Shown: positions 45,060 to 54,680, counted from the first letter of the stretch. The stretch: DNA of 64,000 nucleotides from Pseudotabrizicola sp. (GCF_030684215.1 NZ_JAUXOV010000078.1:1-64000), one strand, 5' to 3'. The notes: generated by a model not told the origin, from the letters alone. A program made the numbers and translations.

Positions 45060-45698
45060 GTGCAGAAGGATGCCTATACGCTGATCCTCGAGGCGATTGA
45101 GACGGGACTTTACAAGCCGGGGGATAGGCTCGTCGAATCGGAACTGGCCGAGCGGCTGGGGGTAAGCCGGACTCCGGTGCGCGAGGCGCTGCAACGGCTT
45201 GAGACGCAGGCGATGCTGACGCGCGACGGGCGCAGCCTGATCGTGGCCAGTCTGGATCACAACCAGCTCGCCGAACTTTATGCCGTGCGCAGTGAGTTGG
45301 AGGGGCTGGCCGCGCGGCTGGCGGCGCGCCATGCCACGGATGAGGAAATCCGGGTGCTGCGCGGCATGGTCGAGGATGACCACCGCTTGCTGTCCGGAGA
45401 TCCGCGCGCGCTCAGCCGGGCAAACAAGCGCTTTCACCGCCAGATCCATCTGGCCAGCCACAACCGCTTTCTGGTCCAGCAACTTGACCTTGTGCATCGG
45501 TCGATGGCGCTGATGGCCAATACGTCGCTTGCGGCCGAGGGGCGCAGTGAGGTGGCGCTGGCCGAGCATGACAAGATCGTGGCGGCCATTGAGGCGCATG
45601 ACGGCGAAGCCGCCTATCAGGCGCTTCGGGTCCATATCAGTCGGGCGTTCGAGACGCGGCTGCGCGTGGATGCCGGCGAATTGCGCATGAAAATCTGA
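45060..45698 (+). CDS. GntR family regulator with FCD domain (FadR-like)
   Basis: 212 residues. Winged helix: LILEAIETGLYKPGDRLVES...ERLGVSRTPVREALQRLE. The FCD effector domain follows (ELYAVRSELEGLAARLAARH, then NKRFHRQIHLASHNRFL and EHDKIVAAIEAHD), with Asp/His residues typical of metal-binding FCD proteins. GTG 45060 sits 9 bases after AAGGA; GTG 45054 is too close. The regulated genes are not evident; the divergent spacer faces the HAD gene. Confidence 0.88.
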   Translation: MQKDAYTLILEAIETGLYKPGDRLVESELAERLGVSRTPVREALQRLETQAMLTRDGRSLIVASLDHNQLAELYAVRSELEGLAARLAARHATDEEIRVLRGMVEDDHRLLSGDPRALSRANKRFHRQIHLASHNRFLVQQLDLVHRSMALMANTSLAAEGRSEVALAEHDKIVAAIEAHDGEAAYQALRVHISRAFETRLRVDAGELRMKI

Positions 45699-45706
45699 AC
45701 CTCGCA

Positions 45707-47590
45707 TCAGCTGTCCAGTGGGTCAAAATGGCCATGCGCGGTCTTGTCCCAGTAAAACGGATTGCGCACCAGTTCCCACGCCGCCTTGTACGACGCAAGC
45801 GCGCCCAGCGGAAAATACAAGTGCATGATCAGCACCCACCAACGGCTGAACCGGTGCCCCGACAGGTGCAGCGCGGTCAGGTGCAGTGTCAGGTTCACCA
45901 CCTCGGTCAAGAGCAAAACCCCGATCAGCGCCAAGGTGACGGCGGGCGGCAGGGCGTCGGCAATGGGATGCGGCAGGCCCAGCCATGGCAGCCAGAACGA
46001 CCACAGGACCGGCACCAGCAGGAATTGCGACAGGGTGGCCAGAAGCAGCACCTGAAAGCCCGCAAATTGCCATGGCCCCAGCTGACGCCACAAAAGCGCG
46101 GGGTCTCGCATATGGGTGGCCCATGTCATCATATAGCCCTTGAGCCAGCGTGAACGTTGCTTGATCCAGGGCAGCGTGCGGCAGTTGGCCTCTTCCCCGG
46201 TGACGGTCTGGATCAGCTCGGTCCGGTAGCCGTGACGATACAGCCGCATGCCCAGATCGGCGTCTTCGGTCACGTTATACGCGTCCCAGCCGCCCAGTTC
46301 TTCCAGCGCGGCACGGCGAAAGAACAGCGTGGTGCCGCCCAAGGGAATCGGCAGGCCCAGCCGTTGCAGCCCGGGCAGGATGATGCGGAACCATGTTGCA
46401 TATTCCAGCGTAAAGCAGCGTGACAGCCAGTTGGTGGTGGGGTTGTAGAAATCCAGCACGCCTTGCAGGCAGGCCACCTCTGGCCCGCGCTGGTAAAAGC
46501 GCTGCACAACGCGGGTGATCTGGTCCGGGTCTGGCGCGTCTTCGGCGTCATAGACCCCGATGATCGACCCGCGGCAATGATCCATTGCAAAGTTCAGCGC
46601 CCGCGGCTTCGTTTTGATCTTGCCTTCCGGGACCACGACAATCCGCATCCATGGTGGCAGGTTTGCCCTTGCAAGAGCGGCGCGGGTCGTCCGATCGTCG
46701 GCTTCGACCACCAGCACAATATCAAGCAATTCCCGCGGGTATTCCAGACGGCCCAACCGGCGCAGCAGGCGCGGCGCGATATCGCTTTCGCGGTAGAGCG
46801 CCACGATGACCGACACGATGGGCAACCGGGCTATGATCGGCGGTGGTGGTTCGGGTACCGGACGCCGCCCTGCGGCCAGCCCCGCTGCGACCTTCAGCAG
46901 CGTGGACAGAAGCAGGGTCAGGAATGTCCACCCCGTCAGCAGCCAAAGCAACCCCAATGGCCAGAAAAGCGACACCAGCACAACCAACGCCGCCGCCAAG
47001 GCGAGGGGCCGCAACAGGGTTGCACCGCCCAAGGTGCGGCAGCTTTCCGCATCAGGCACCCGGTTTTCCGCCGCTTGCGCAAGGTGCCCGCCGCGCAGTG
47101 CCAGAACCGTATCCTGCACCGCCTGCAAGGGCGTGATGGCCATCGCCACCGGACCAAACAGCCGGATCAGATGATCACGGTGTTTGGAAAAATCTTCCGG
47201 CTCTGCCGTCGCAATCACTGTGGCGCCACCAACATTACGCCATGGAAACATAGACTTGCGCAGGCAGGTGCTGGCACCCAACTGGTCGAGCAGCCGGATG
47301 TCCGGCGGCAGTCGCGCAGGGTCAATCACAGAGGTTTCCCAATGCGCGGCAAGGGCTGCATAGATCTGTTTGGTGGGCAGGGCGGCACGAGAGAGCAAAA
47401 TGTCGGTCACCCGCTCCCGACGCCGCGCCTGATGGGCCAGTGCCTGCACCATGGCGTCACCGCCGACCAACCCATCGCGCAGCAGGGCGACACCCAACGT
47501 ATCGGCCTTGCCCGGCATATCCGGCACATCCGGCGCAACATTCTGTGTGCGGACCTTTGCGGTCTGGGGATGCGGATGTGCAGCGAACAT
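45707..47590 (-). CDS. Membrane glycosyltransferase (GT2) with N-terminal MshEN-like domain
   Basis: About 627-638 residues. N-terminal segment LGVALLRDGLVGGDAMVQAL, then RRERVTDILLSRAALP, has the repeat pattern of MshEN/GSPII_E-N domains, some of which bind c-di-GMP. Two membrane helices follow (about 200-250), then a processive GT2 domain: VSVIVALYRESD, VYDAEDAPDPDQITR, NVTEDADLGMRLYR and KQRSRWLKGY (QxxRW type), then further helices. It probably makes an exported polysaccharide. The ATG at 47590 has GAGGA close upstream; ATG 47623 is possible. No dedicated export genes lie nearby. Confidence 0.85.
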   Translation of the reverse strand: MFAAHPHPQTAKVRTQNVAPDVPDMPGKADTLGVALLRDGLVGGDAMVQALAHQARRRERVTDILLSRAALPTKQIYAALAAHWETSVIDPARLPPDIRLLDQLGASTCLRKSMFPWRNVGGATVIATAEPEDFSKHRDHLIRLFGPVAMAITPLQAVQDTVLALRGGHLAQAAENRVPDAESCRTLGGATLLRPLALAAALVVLVSLFWPLGLLWLLTGWTFLTLLLSTLLKVAAGLAAGRRPVPEPPPPIIARLPIVSVIVALYRESDIAPRLLRRLGRLEYPRELLDIVLVVEADDRTTRAALARANLPPWMRIVVVPEGKIKTKPRALNFAMDHCRGSIIGVYDAEDAPDPDQITRVVQRFYQRGPEVACLQGVLDFYNPTTNWLSRCFTLEYATWFRIILPGLQRLGLPIPLGGTTLFFRRAALEELGGWDAYNVTEDADLGMRLYRHGYRTELIQTVTGEEANCRTLPWIKQRSRWLKGYMMTWATHMRDPALLWRQLGPWQFAGFQVLLLATLSQFLLVPVLWSFWLPWLGLPHPIADALPPAVTLALIGVLLLTEVVNLTLHLTALHLSGHRFSRWWVLIMHLYFPLGALASYKAAWELVRNPFYWDKTAHGHFDPLDS

Positions 47591-47671
47591 GAATCCTCGG
47601 ATGCTTTTGGCCGAGGGTTGCATGACACTGGTTAATGCGACGTTAAAATCCTGTTAACGCAGCGCGACGCC

Positions 47672-48826
47672 TCAGGCGCTCCGGCGCGCCTGCATTTCGC
47701 TGGCGAAACGCTCGAACAGGTAATAGCTGTCTTGCGGGCCGGGGCTGGCCTCGGGGTGGTATTGCACGGAAAATACTGGCTTTCCATGTACCGCGATACC
47801 GCAGTTTGACCCGTCAAACAGCGAGACGTGGGTTTCATCCACACCATCTGGCAGGGTCTGGCTGTCTACGGTAAAGCCGTGGTTCATCGAGGTGATTTCC
47901 ACCTTGCCCGTCGTCAGATCCTTGACCGGATGGTTGGCACCGTGATGGCCGTGGTTCATCTTGACAGTCTTTGCCCCAAGCGCAAGCGCCAGCATCTGAT
48001 GGCCAAGGCAGATGCCAAACACCGGAAGGTCGCGCGCCAGCACGCCCTGGATCATCGGCACCGCGTAGGCCCCTGTGGCCGCCGGGTCGCCGGGACCATT
48101 GGACAGGAACACGCCTTCGGGGTTCAGCGCCAGCACGTCTTCGGTGGTGGCCGAGGCGGGAAGGACGGTTACATCACACCCGGCCGAAGCAAGGCAGCGC
48201 AGGATGTTTCGTTTCGCGCCGTAGTCGATGGCAACCACGCGCAGGCCATCGCCGGTCCGTTTTGTATAGCCCTCGGGCCAAGCCCAGCGTTTTTCATCCC
48301 AGCGGTAGGATTGTGCGCAGGACACGTCTTTGGCCAGATCAAGCCCGACAAGGCCCTTCCACGCGCGGGCGCGGGCGACCAGTGCCTCAATGTCGAAATT
48401 ACCGTTCGGGTCATGGGCCAGGGCCACATGCGGCGCACCTTGCTGGCGGATCGCGCGGGTCAGGCGGCGGGTGTCGATGCCGCCGATGCCGATACGGCCC
48501 TTTTTGAGCAGCCAACCGGTCAGCTCGCCCGTCGCGCGCCAGTTTGACGGCTCGGTCACGTCCCACTTCACCACCATTCCGGCAGCGACGGGTTCGGCGG
48601 TTTCGTCGTCTTCATCGGTAACGCCGGTGTTGCCAATATGGGGGAAGGTGAAGGTGACAACCTGACCCGCATAGCTGGGGTCGGTCATGATTTCCTGATA
48701 GCCGGTCATCGCGGTGTTGAACACCAGTTCCGCCACGGTCTCGCCGACCGCGCCGAAACCATTGCCGTAAAACACCGTCCCATCCGCCAGAGCAAGGCAG
48801 GCGGTAGCTTTCTGCTGAGCAGGCAT
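47672..48826 (-). CDS. carA: Carbamoyl-phosphate synthase small subunit
   Basis: 384 residues. N-terminal domain LALADGTVFYGNGFGAVGE and FNTAMTGYQEIMTDPSY; class I glutamine amidotransferase domain with LSNGPGDPAATG, FGICLGHQMLALALGAKT (nucleophile Cys) and VQYHPEASPGPQDS. It supplies ammonia to CarB for arginine and pyrimidine synthesis. TAGGAGT precedes the ATG. carB is not in the window. Confidence 0.97.
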   Translation of the reverse strand: MPAQQKATACLALADGTVFYGNGFGAVGETVAELVFNTAMTGYQEIMTDPSYAGQVVTFTFPHIGNTGVTDEDDETAEPVAAGMVVKWDVTEPSNWRATGELTGWLLKKGRIGIGGIDTRRLTRAIRQQGAPHVALAHDPNGNFDIEALVARARAWKGLVGLDLAKDVSCAQSYRWDEKRWAWPEGYTKRTGDGLRVVAIDYGAKRNILRCLASAGCDVTVLPASATTEDVLALNPEGVFLSNGPGDPAATGAYAVPMIQGVLARDLPVFGICLGHQMLALALGAKTVKMNHGHHGANHPVKDLTTGKVEITSMNHGFTVDSQTLPDGVDETHVSLFDGSNCGIAVHGKPVFSVQYHPEASPGPQDSYYLFERFASEMQARRSA

Positions 48827-49006
48827 GGCGGCGACTCCTATCGGTAAATTGCGCGGAACCTACGGGGGATGGCGTGCCGGGTCAAGGCTTTGTCGGAAAT
48901 GGAATATGTCTGTATTACAATGGTTTGGCAAAAGCATGGCCAGTTGTCCTTGGCCGCGATCCCCTGTATTGTGCGCGCCACCGATCCTAGAGTGAAGGCA
49001 AACCAC

Positions 49007-49465
49007 ATGTCGCTGCGCGAACGTCTGCAGATTTCCCTGAAAGAAGCGATGAAGGCAAAAGAGGCAGACCGCCTGTCCACGCTGCGGCTGATCAATGCCG
49101 CCATCAAGGATCGCGAAATCGCGGTGCGCGGTGAAGGCGGCGAGGTTGAGGTGGGCGAGGGTGATATTCTGGCCATTCTTGGCAAGATGGTGAAACAACG
49201 TCAGGAATCGGCGCGCGCCTATGAAGAGGGCGGACGGCTTGAATTGGCGGAAAAGGAGCTCGCCGAGATCAAGGTGATCGAGGAATTCCTGCCGCGCCAA
49301 CTGTCTGCCGCCGAAGTTGAGGCCGCCATCGTCGCCGCCGTGGCCGAAGTGGGGGCGTCCAGCATCCGTGACATGGGCAAGGTGATGGCGGTCCTGAAGG
49401 GCCAATACACCGGCCAGATGGATTTCGGCGCAGTCGGACCGATGGTCAAGTCGCGGCTGTCCTAA
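49007..49465 (+). CDS. GatB/YqeY domain protein
   Basis: 152 residues. LRERLQISLKEAMKAKEADR, LSTLRLINAAIKDREIA, ILAILGKMVKQRQESARAYEEGGR and EEFLPRQLSAAEVEAAI identify YqeY, which resembles the tRNA-binding tail of GatB. A role in tRNA-dependent amidation or translation quality is assumed for the family but not proven. ATG 49007 starts the similarity. It is divergent from carA. Confidence 0.92.
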   Translation: MSLRERLQISLKEAMKAKEADRLSTLRLINAAIKDREIAVRGEGGEVEVGEGDILAILGKMVKQRQESARAYEEGGRLELAEKELAEIKVIEEFLPRQLSAAEVEAAIVAAVAEVGASSIRDMGKVMAVLKGQYTGQMDFGAVGPMVKSRLS

Positions 49466-49472
49466 GCGCGCC

Positions 49473-49970
49473 TCAGCCCTTGTGACGGGCAAAAGCGGCG
49501 CGCAACTCGGCTGACAGGCTGACGCGTTCCTCCTCCGATAGAAACGATCCGATCTCAACCGGGCGCGGGCCACCGCGCAGGGTGACATATTGTGGCACCG
49601 GGCCGCCGGTTTCATGCAGTTCAACCCGCACCCAATGCGGGTTGGCCTGCCACTCGGCACGGGCCTTGCGTGGGCCTGTCCGGGTCAGGGTGACTTGTGC
49701 TGGCGTCAGGGTCAGGTCTTCGACAATCTCGCCGTCACGGTAGCTGCGTTGCAGCGCCATCCATATCCCCGCGATGGCCAGCACCAGAAACGGCAACAGC
49801 CCCCACAACACTGGCGAGCCAAGCACTGTCACAAGCGGTAAAGCGATCAGCGCCGAGGTGCCGCCGATGAACCACACAAACCCACGCTGCGGCAGAGACC
49901 GGTGTGGCCACAGACGCAAATGGCGGGTGTCGGTCTGGGTCGGGTCTGGGGGCAGCCAGTGGTAGGGCAT
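49473..49970 (-). CDS. DUF2244 membrane protein
   Basis: 165 residues from MPYHWLPPDP. LRLWPHRSLPQRGFVWFIG, two membrane helices (SALIALPLVTVLGSPVLWG and LLPFLVLAIAGIWMALQRS), then ANPHWVRVELHETGGPVPQYVTL. This is the DUF2244 pattern common near cytochrome oxidase genes in alphaproteobacteria; function unknown. GTG 50030 would add 20 residues and has CAGGG 7 bases upstream, so the start is uncertain. Confidence 0.85.
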   Translation of the reverse strand: MPYHWLPPDPTQTDTRHLRLWPHRSLPQRGFVWFIGGTSALIALPLVTVLGSPVLWGLLPFLVLAIAGIWMALQRSYRDGEIVEDLTLTPAQVTLTRTGPRKARAEWQANPHWVRVELHETGGPVPQYVTLRGGPRPVEIGSFLSEEERVSLSAELRAAFARHKG

Positions 49971-50045
49971 GGCGCGGGGTGGTCCTTGTTCGCTGAAAAA
50001 GACATTAGGCCGCGTTTGCGCACTGTCCACGACTATGCCCTGTGG

Positions 50046-50357
50046 TCAGGCGTCGCAGGTGATCTGAACCTCATGCTGGCGATAGATAAAATCATCGCGC
50101 ACCACTTCGAACCCCACCGGGCGCGAGGAAAACAGGCTGAAATCACCAAAGCCGCACAGCTGGCGCGCCTCGGCGGCGATCTGGTCGCGAAACGCCAGCT
50201 CACGCGGGTCGGACAGGGTAAAGGCGCGGTCGATGGTAAAGCTGTGCAGGGTTGACGGGGTAGATTTTGCCGCAACGGTCGCGACAGACTGTGGTGTGGT
50301 TGTCGGCACGCAGGCGGCAAGCGCGAAGACACACAAGATGGGCAAGCGATAGGTCAT
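50046..50357 (-). CDS. Small predicted lipoprotein
   Basis: 103 residues. Lipoprotein signal MTYRLPILCVFALAACVP with lipobox LAAC. The mature part holds a conserved-looking ELAFRDQIAAEARQLCGFGDFSLFSSRPVG and a second Cys near the end. No family recognised. AAAGGACG stands 10 bases upstream. It lies between the DUF2244 gene and ctaD. Confidence 0.78.
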   Translation of the reverse strand: MTYRLPILCVFALAACVPTTTPQSVATVAAKSTPSTLHSFTIDRAFTLSDPRELAFRDQIAAEARQLCGFGDFSLFSSRPVGFEVVRDDFIYRQHEVQITCDA

Positions 50358-50441
50358 AGGCTGGCACGTCCTTTTGGGGCGAAGCATTGCGCCAGTATCC
50401 CGCAGATTGGCGTGGGCGTCAAAGTCTGGGCGCGCCGTAAG

Positions 50442-50473
50442 CAAAAAGGCCCCGGATCTCTCCGGGGCCTTTC
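50442..50473 (-). terminator. Intrinsic terminator of ctaD
   Basis: AAAGGCCCCGG-ATCTCT-CCGGGGCCTTT: an 11-bp stem ending, on the minus strand, with CCTTTTTGC, 16 bases beyond the ctaD stop. Confidence 0.8.
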
Positions 50474-50488
50474 AGGGGTGTTAATGAT

Positions 50489-52159
50489 TTAGTGGGCGTG
50501 GCCTTTGTCCCAGTCGGATTGTTTGGGCAACTGCTCAAACGTGTGCTCCGGCGGGGGCGAGGGCAGGGTCCATTCCAAGGTGTCAGCGTATTCATTCCAG
50601 TAGTTGTTCTGGGTGATCCGCTTGCCGAACTTCATCGCCCAGAAGATCATCCCGATGAAGAACACGAAGGACGCAAAGGACAAGAACGCACCAATCGACG
50701 AGACGTAGTTCCAGTAAGCAAACGCCTCTGGGTAGTCGATGTAGCGGCGTGGCATGCCCTGACGGCCAAGGAAGTGCTGGGGGAAGAAGGTCAGGTTGGC
50801 ACCGATGAACATGGTCCAGAAGTGCAGCTTGCCTGCCCATTCCGGATACTCCCGGCCCGACATCTTGCCAAACCAGAAGTAAATGCCGGCGAAGATGCCG
50901 AAAACGGCGCCAAGCGACATCACATAGTGGAAGTGGGCCACGACGTAGTAGGTGTCATGATAGGCCCGGTCGACGCCGGCCTGTGACAGCACGATGCCGG
51001 TCACGCCGCCGACGGTAAACAGGAACAGGAAGCCGAAGGCCCAGAGCATCGGCGTCTTGAACTCGATCGAGCCGCCCCACATGGTCGCGATCCACGAGAA
51101 GATCTTGATGCCGGTCGGCACCGCAATGACCATGGTTGCCAGCATGAAGTAGCTTTGCTGGGTCAGCGACATGCCAACGGTGTACATGTGGTGCGCCCAG
51201 ACGACGAAGCCCAGAACACCAATGGCGACCATCGCATAAACCATTGGCAGATAGCCAAAGATCGGCTTGCGCGAGAAGGTCGCAATGACTTGGCTGATGA
51301 TGCCGAAGGCTGGCAGGATGATGATATACACTTCCGGGTGGCCAAAGAACCACAGGATGTGCTGATACAGGATCGGGTCGCCGCCGCCTTCGGGTTGGAA
51401 GAAGGTGGTGCCGAAGTTACGGTCGGTCAGCAACATGGTGATGGCACCGGCCAGAACCGGCAGCGCCAGCAGGATCAGCCATGCTGTCACAAAGATCGAC
51501 CAGGCGAACAAGGGAACCTTGTGCATGGTCATGCCCGGTGCGCGCATGTTCAGGAATGTGGTGATGATGTTGATCGCGCCCAGAATGGACGACGCCCCTG
51601 ACAGGTGGACCGCGAAGATCGCAAGATCCATCGAATAGCCACCCTCATTGGTGGACAGCGGCGGGTAAAGCACCCAGCCCACGCCCGAGCCCATTTGCCC
51701 GTTGCCGCCCGGTGAAAACACCGAAGCCACGGCCAGCGCTGTGCCGGCAACGAACATCCAATAGCTGAGGTTATTCAGACGCGGGAACGCCATATCCGGC
51801 GCGCCGATCTGCAACGGCATGAAATAGTTACCGAAACCGCCGAACAGGGCCGGGATCACGACAAAGAACATCATCAGGATGCCATGGGCCGTGATCAGCA
51901 CGTTCCACAAATGCCCGTTCGGTGTGCATTGGTCGGTGGTGGTGGCAATCAGCCGTGCACCTTCGGTACACATGTATTGCACGCCGGGTTCCATCAGCTC
52001 CATCCGCATGTAGACGGTGAAGATGACAGAGATCAGGCCGACGATACCGCCGGTAAACAGGTATAGAATACCGATGTCTTTGTGGTTGGTCGACATGAAC
52101 CAGCGCGTAAAGAACCCTCGCTGATCATGGTCGTGGCCATGGATGGCTGCGTCCGCCAT
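50489..52159 (-). CDS. ctaD: Cytochrome c oxidase subunit I (aa3 type)
   Basis: 556 residues with about 12 membrane helices. [19 protein letters not shown] opens the conserved core; [18 protein letters not shown] carries the CuB His and the Tyr-linked region; [18 protein letters not shown] holds heme ligands. It is the catalytic subunit of the aa3 proton-pumping terminal oxidase. Subunits II and III are not in the window, as usual for a separate ctaD locus. The 5' region has a hairpin and an FNR-type box. Confidence 0.97.
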   Translation of the reverse strand: MADAAIHGHDHDQRGFFTRWFMSTNHKDIGILYLFTGGIVGLISVIFTVYMRMELMEPGVQYMCTEGARLIATTTDQCTPNGHLWNVLITAHGILMMFFVVIPALFGGFGNYFMPLQIGAPDMAFPRLNNLSYWMFVAGTALAVASVFSPGGNGQMGSGVGWVLYPPLSTNEGGYSMDLAIFAVHLSGASSILGAINIITTFLNMRAPGMTMHKVPLFAWSIFVTAWLILLALPVLAGAITMLLTDRNFGTTFFQPEGGGDPILYQHILWFFGHPEVYIIILPAFGIISQVIATFSRKPIFGYLPMVYAMVAIGVLGFVVWAHHMYTVGMSLTQQSYFMLATMVIAVPTGIKIFSWIATMWGGSIEFKTPMLWAFGFLFLFTVGGVTGIVLSQAGVDRAYHDTYYVVAHFHYVMSLGAVFGIFAGIYFWFGKMSGREYPEWAGKLHFWTMFIGANLTFFPQHFLGRQGMPRRYIDYPEAFAYWNYVSSIGAFLSFASFVFFIGMIFWAMKFGKRITQNNYWNEYADTLEWTLPSPPPEHTFEQLPKQSDWDKGHAH

Positions 52160-52190
52160 TGGCGTCTCCCGTTTTTGTTATGTGCGATCG

Positions 52191-52209
52191 TCCGACTTGC
52201 GGAGTCGGA
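52191..52209 (-). promoter_or_regulatory. Hairpin in the ctaD 5' region
   Basis: TCCGACT-TGCGG-AGTCGGA, a perfect 7-bp stem, 32 bases upstream of the ctaD ATG. It could lie in the mRNA leader or be an operator. Confidence 0.4.
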
Positions 52210-52259
52210 TATTCAACTTTTGTCATAGCTTTCAAAGCCGGGCACGGCAACGGGGGAAA

Positions 52260-52273
52260 TTGATCTGGATCAA
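52260..52273. promoter_or_regulatory. FNR/FnrL-type box upstream of ctaD
   Basis: TTGATCTGGATCAA is an exact match to the FNR consensus TTGAT-N4-ATCAA. It lies about 100 bases upstream of ctaD and downstream of the cytochrome c gene, so it most likely links ctaD to oxygen level. Confidence 0.75.
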
Positions 52274-52330
52274 GTTCAAATGTCGCAGGGGTTTCGAAAC
52301 CGCAGCGGGTTTTGACGGGAAAGAGAACGC

Positions 52331-52359
52331 GTTCCGGCACAGATGGCCCGTGCCGGAAC
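52331..52359 (-). terminator. Strong hairpin after the cytochrome c gene
   Basis: GTTCCGGCAC and GTGCCGGAAC form a 10-bp stem around AGATGGCCC. On the minus strand it lies 33 bases past the cytochrome c stop, followed by a pyrimidine-rich but not pure T stretch. Confidence 0.55.
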
Positions 52360-52391
52360 GCAGCTTGGCTTGCGCGGATAAAGCCCGAAGG

Positions 52392-52793
52392 TCACTGCAT
52401 CGTGGCCAGATAGGCCGCAACATCCTCGGCCTTGGCGCGCAGCTTGAAGGTCATTTTCGACTTTGCGGCGGAATCACCGCTTACCTCTTTCAGCCATGCG
52501 ACCGGATCAGTCATATAGGCGGCAAGGCTTGCCTCGTCCCAGACGGTGCCAGCGGCACCCACGGCCAAGATGCTGTCGCCGTATTTGAACCCGTCAACCG
52601 ACGCGACCTGTTTGCCGATCATGCCGAACAGATCCGGCCCGGTTTTGCCGCCCTTGACGATGGTGGTGCCATCAGCGGCAGTGATGCCGTGGCAGGATTT
52701 GCATTTGGCAAATTCCTTTTCCCCTACAGCAGCGTCGCCTGCAAAAGCGGGGGCTGCAATAAGCGCGAAAGCGGTGGCGAGACGGATTTTCAT
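52392..52793 (-). CDS. Periplasmic class I cytochrome c
   Basis: 133 residues. Signal peptide (1-18, AFALIAAPAFA), heme motif CKSCH (residues 31-35), and a likely Met ligand in KSKMTFKL (about 114). The KGGKTGPDLFGMIGKQVAS region resembles cytochrome c2/c550 of alphaproteobacteria. It probably carries electrons to the oxidase encoded next to it. AAAGGAG precedes the ATG. Confidence 0.9.
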   Translation of the reverse strand: MKIRLATAFALIAAPAFAGDAAVGEKEFAKCKSCHGITAADGTTIVKGGKTGPDLFGMIGKQVASVDGFKYGDSILAVGAAGTVWDEASLAAYMTDPVAWLKEVSGDSAAKSKMTFKLRAKAEDVAAYLATMQ

Positions 52794-52981
52794 GGATGGC
52801 TCCTTTGAGAGGATTGGGCAAGATTCTGGTTTAAGTTCAGTCCTGCCTTGTGTCGCGGAGCAGGGCAAGCGGTATGAGTGTCGCAGGTGGCCGTGTATGG
52901 GTCAGCATTATTGACTTGCCTCAAGCGGCGCGGCAGGGTGCAGCGAAAGGCCCGAAGCGTTCGGGCGGGGAGGGTTTGTCA

Positions 52982-54190
52982 ATGCAATGGGAACAGGTTC
53001 TGGCGCCGCGTATGGGGCGGATGAAGGCTTCCGAAATCCGCGAGCTGCTTAAGCTGTTGGATCAGCCCGATATCATCTCGTTTGCAGGCGGCATTCCTGA
53101 TCCGGCGCTGTTCCCTGTGGCGGCGTTCCAGTCGGCCCTGACATCGGCCTTGGCCCCCGGCCGCGCCGACACCGCGCTGCAATATTCGGTGAGTGAGGGG
53201 TATTTGCCGCTGCGTCAGTGGCTTGCGGATCACATGACCGGTTTGGGCATTCCTTGCGGGACCGATAATATCCTGATCACATCGGGCTCGCAGCAGGCGC
53301 TGGACTATCTGGGCAAGCTGATGATTGGCACGAATGATACTGTGCTGGTGAACTGGCCGACCTATATGGGAGCCTTGGGCGCGTTCAACGCCTATGAGCC
53401 AGTGTATGACCGTCTGGACCCGCGCGAAAACCGTGGGGCCGCAGAGTTCAGGGCCAAGGCCGCCGAGGCCGGGGGCACGGTGAAGTTCGCCTATTTATCG
53501 GTTGATTTCGCCAATCCGACCGGAGAGACGATCCCACGCGCGGATCGCGAGCGGGTGCTGGATCTGGCGACAGATCTGGGGGCTGCGGTGATTGAAGACG
53601 CCGCTTATCAGGCGCTGCGGTTTGACGGTGACCCGGTGCCGCCGATTCTGGCGCTGGAGATCGCACGCAAAGGCAGCATTGAAGAGTGCCGCACGATCTA
53701 TTGCGGGTCATTCTCTAAGACGCTTGCGCCGGGGCTGCGGGTGGGCTGGGTCTGTGCGGCCAGCCCGGTGATCGGGCGGCTGGTGTTGATGAAACAGGCG
53801 GCGGATCTGCATTCCTCGACGCTGAACCAGATGGCGATTGCCGAAGTTGCCGCCAATTCCTTCGATGCCCATGTGGCGGGCCTGCGGGATGTCTACCGCG
53901 CACGGCGCGATCACATGCTGGCGGCCTTGACGCGTGAGATGCCTGCGGGCGTGGAGTGGACAAAGCCCGAAGGCGGCATGTTCGTCTGGATCACCCTGCC
54001 AGACGGCATGGACGGCGCCGATCTGCTGGCGCGGTCACTGGAAACCGAACGGGTGGCCTTTGTGCCGGGGCGCGCGTTCTTTGCCGACGGGTCGGGCGGG
54101 AATACCATCCGCCTGAGCTTTTCGCGGGCTGATGAGGCGGCGATAGATGAGGGGATCAAGCGACTGGGGCGGCTGATCGCGGCGGGGTAA
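52982..54190 (+). CDS. Class I/II PLP aminotransferase (2-aminoadipate type)
   Basis: 402 residues. ISFAGGIPDPALFP, LQYSVSEGYLPLRQWLADHM, ILITSGSQQALDYLGKLMI, FANPTGETI, and the PLP lysine in YCGSFSKTLAPGLRVGWV. This matches the LysN/ARO8/MocR-like aminotransferase group that handles aromatic, branched or 2-aminoadipate substrates; specificity is unknown. A GAGG site precedes ATG 52982. Confidence 0.87.
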   Translation: MQWEQVLAPRMGRMKASEIRELLKLLDQPDIISFAGGIPDPALFPVAAFQSALTSALAPGRADTALQYSVSEGYLPLRQWLADHMTGLGIPCGTDNILITSGSQQALDYLGKLMIGTNDTVLVNWPTYMGALGAFNAYEPVYDRLDPRENRGAAEFRAKAAEAGGTVKFAYLSVDFANPTGETIPRADRERVLDLATDLGAAVIEDAAYQALRFDGDPVPPILALEIARKGSIEECRTIYCGSFSKTLAPGLRVGWVCAASPVIGRLVLMKQAADLHSSTLNQMAIAEVAANSFDAHVAGLRDVYRARRDHMLAALTREMPAGVEWTKPEGGMFVWITLPDGMDGADLLARSLETERVAFVPGRAFFADGSGGNTIRLSFSRADEAAIDEGIKRLGRLIAAG

Positions 54191-54212
54191 GGGGGCGGGG
54201 CCCCTTGGTGCA

Positions 54213-54680
54213 TTATTCTTCAGAATACTGTTTGATAATATTCACTTGCATGAAAGTGCCTCGCCAAGTTTGTACAAGGTAGTGATCCTTGCCATCAAGG
54301 CCATCGTCAGAAATCTCATCCAAACCTGCTTGGCATACACGGACACGGTAGCTGCCCTTTTCCAACTCGATGCGCTCGGCTTGCGGAAAAGAGTCCGTGC
54401 ATCCAGCGACCACAAGTCGACCCGACGGAACGTCTATTGAGAATTCGACGATATGATCCCATGCTGCCAAGTCGATTTCGGGTTGATCCTGATAAAGTCG
54501 CACGATCACTGGAACGTCCATGTTTCTTGCGGTCATAACCGCAAAAGCACAGCGTTCAAGCGCTAGACGTCGCTGGTGGGCCTCTGGTGTCCACGACTCG
54601 CCCTTAATGCCTTTTGAGCCTTCGTCCTGAAGGTAGAACTGAAAGTAGTCGGCAAAGAGCTTAAATCGTTTCTCGCGCAT
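54213..54680 (-). CDS. ComJ-like protein (competence nuclease inhibitor family), atypical composition
   Basis: 155 residues. Conserved-looking core AFAVMTARNMDVPVIVRLY, WDHIVEFSIDVPSGRLVVAG, CTDSFPQAERIELEKGSYRV and GLDGKDHYLVQTW, which I recognise as the ComJ-like family; in Bacillus ComJ inhibits the nuclease NucA. No nuclease or toxin gene is adjacent. Base use is visibly richer in A and T than the neighbours, which suggests transfer. AGAGG precedes the ATG. Confidence 0.65.
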   Translation of the reverse strand: MREKRFKLFADYFQFYLQDEGSKGIKGESWTPEAHQRRLALERCAFAVMTARNMDVPVIVRLYQDQPEIDLAAWDHIVEFSIDVPSGRLVVAGCTDSFPQAERIELEKGSYRVRVCQAGLDEISDDGLDGKDHYLVQTWRGTFMQVNIIKQYSEE

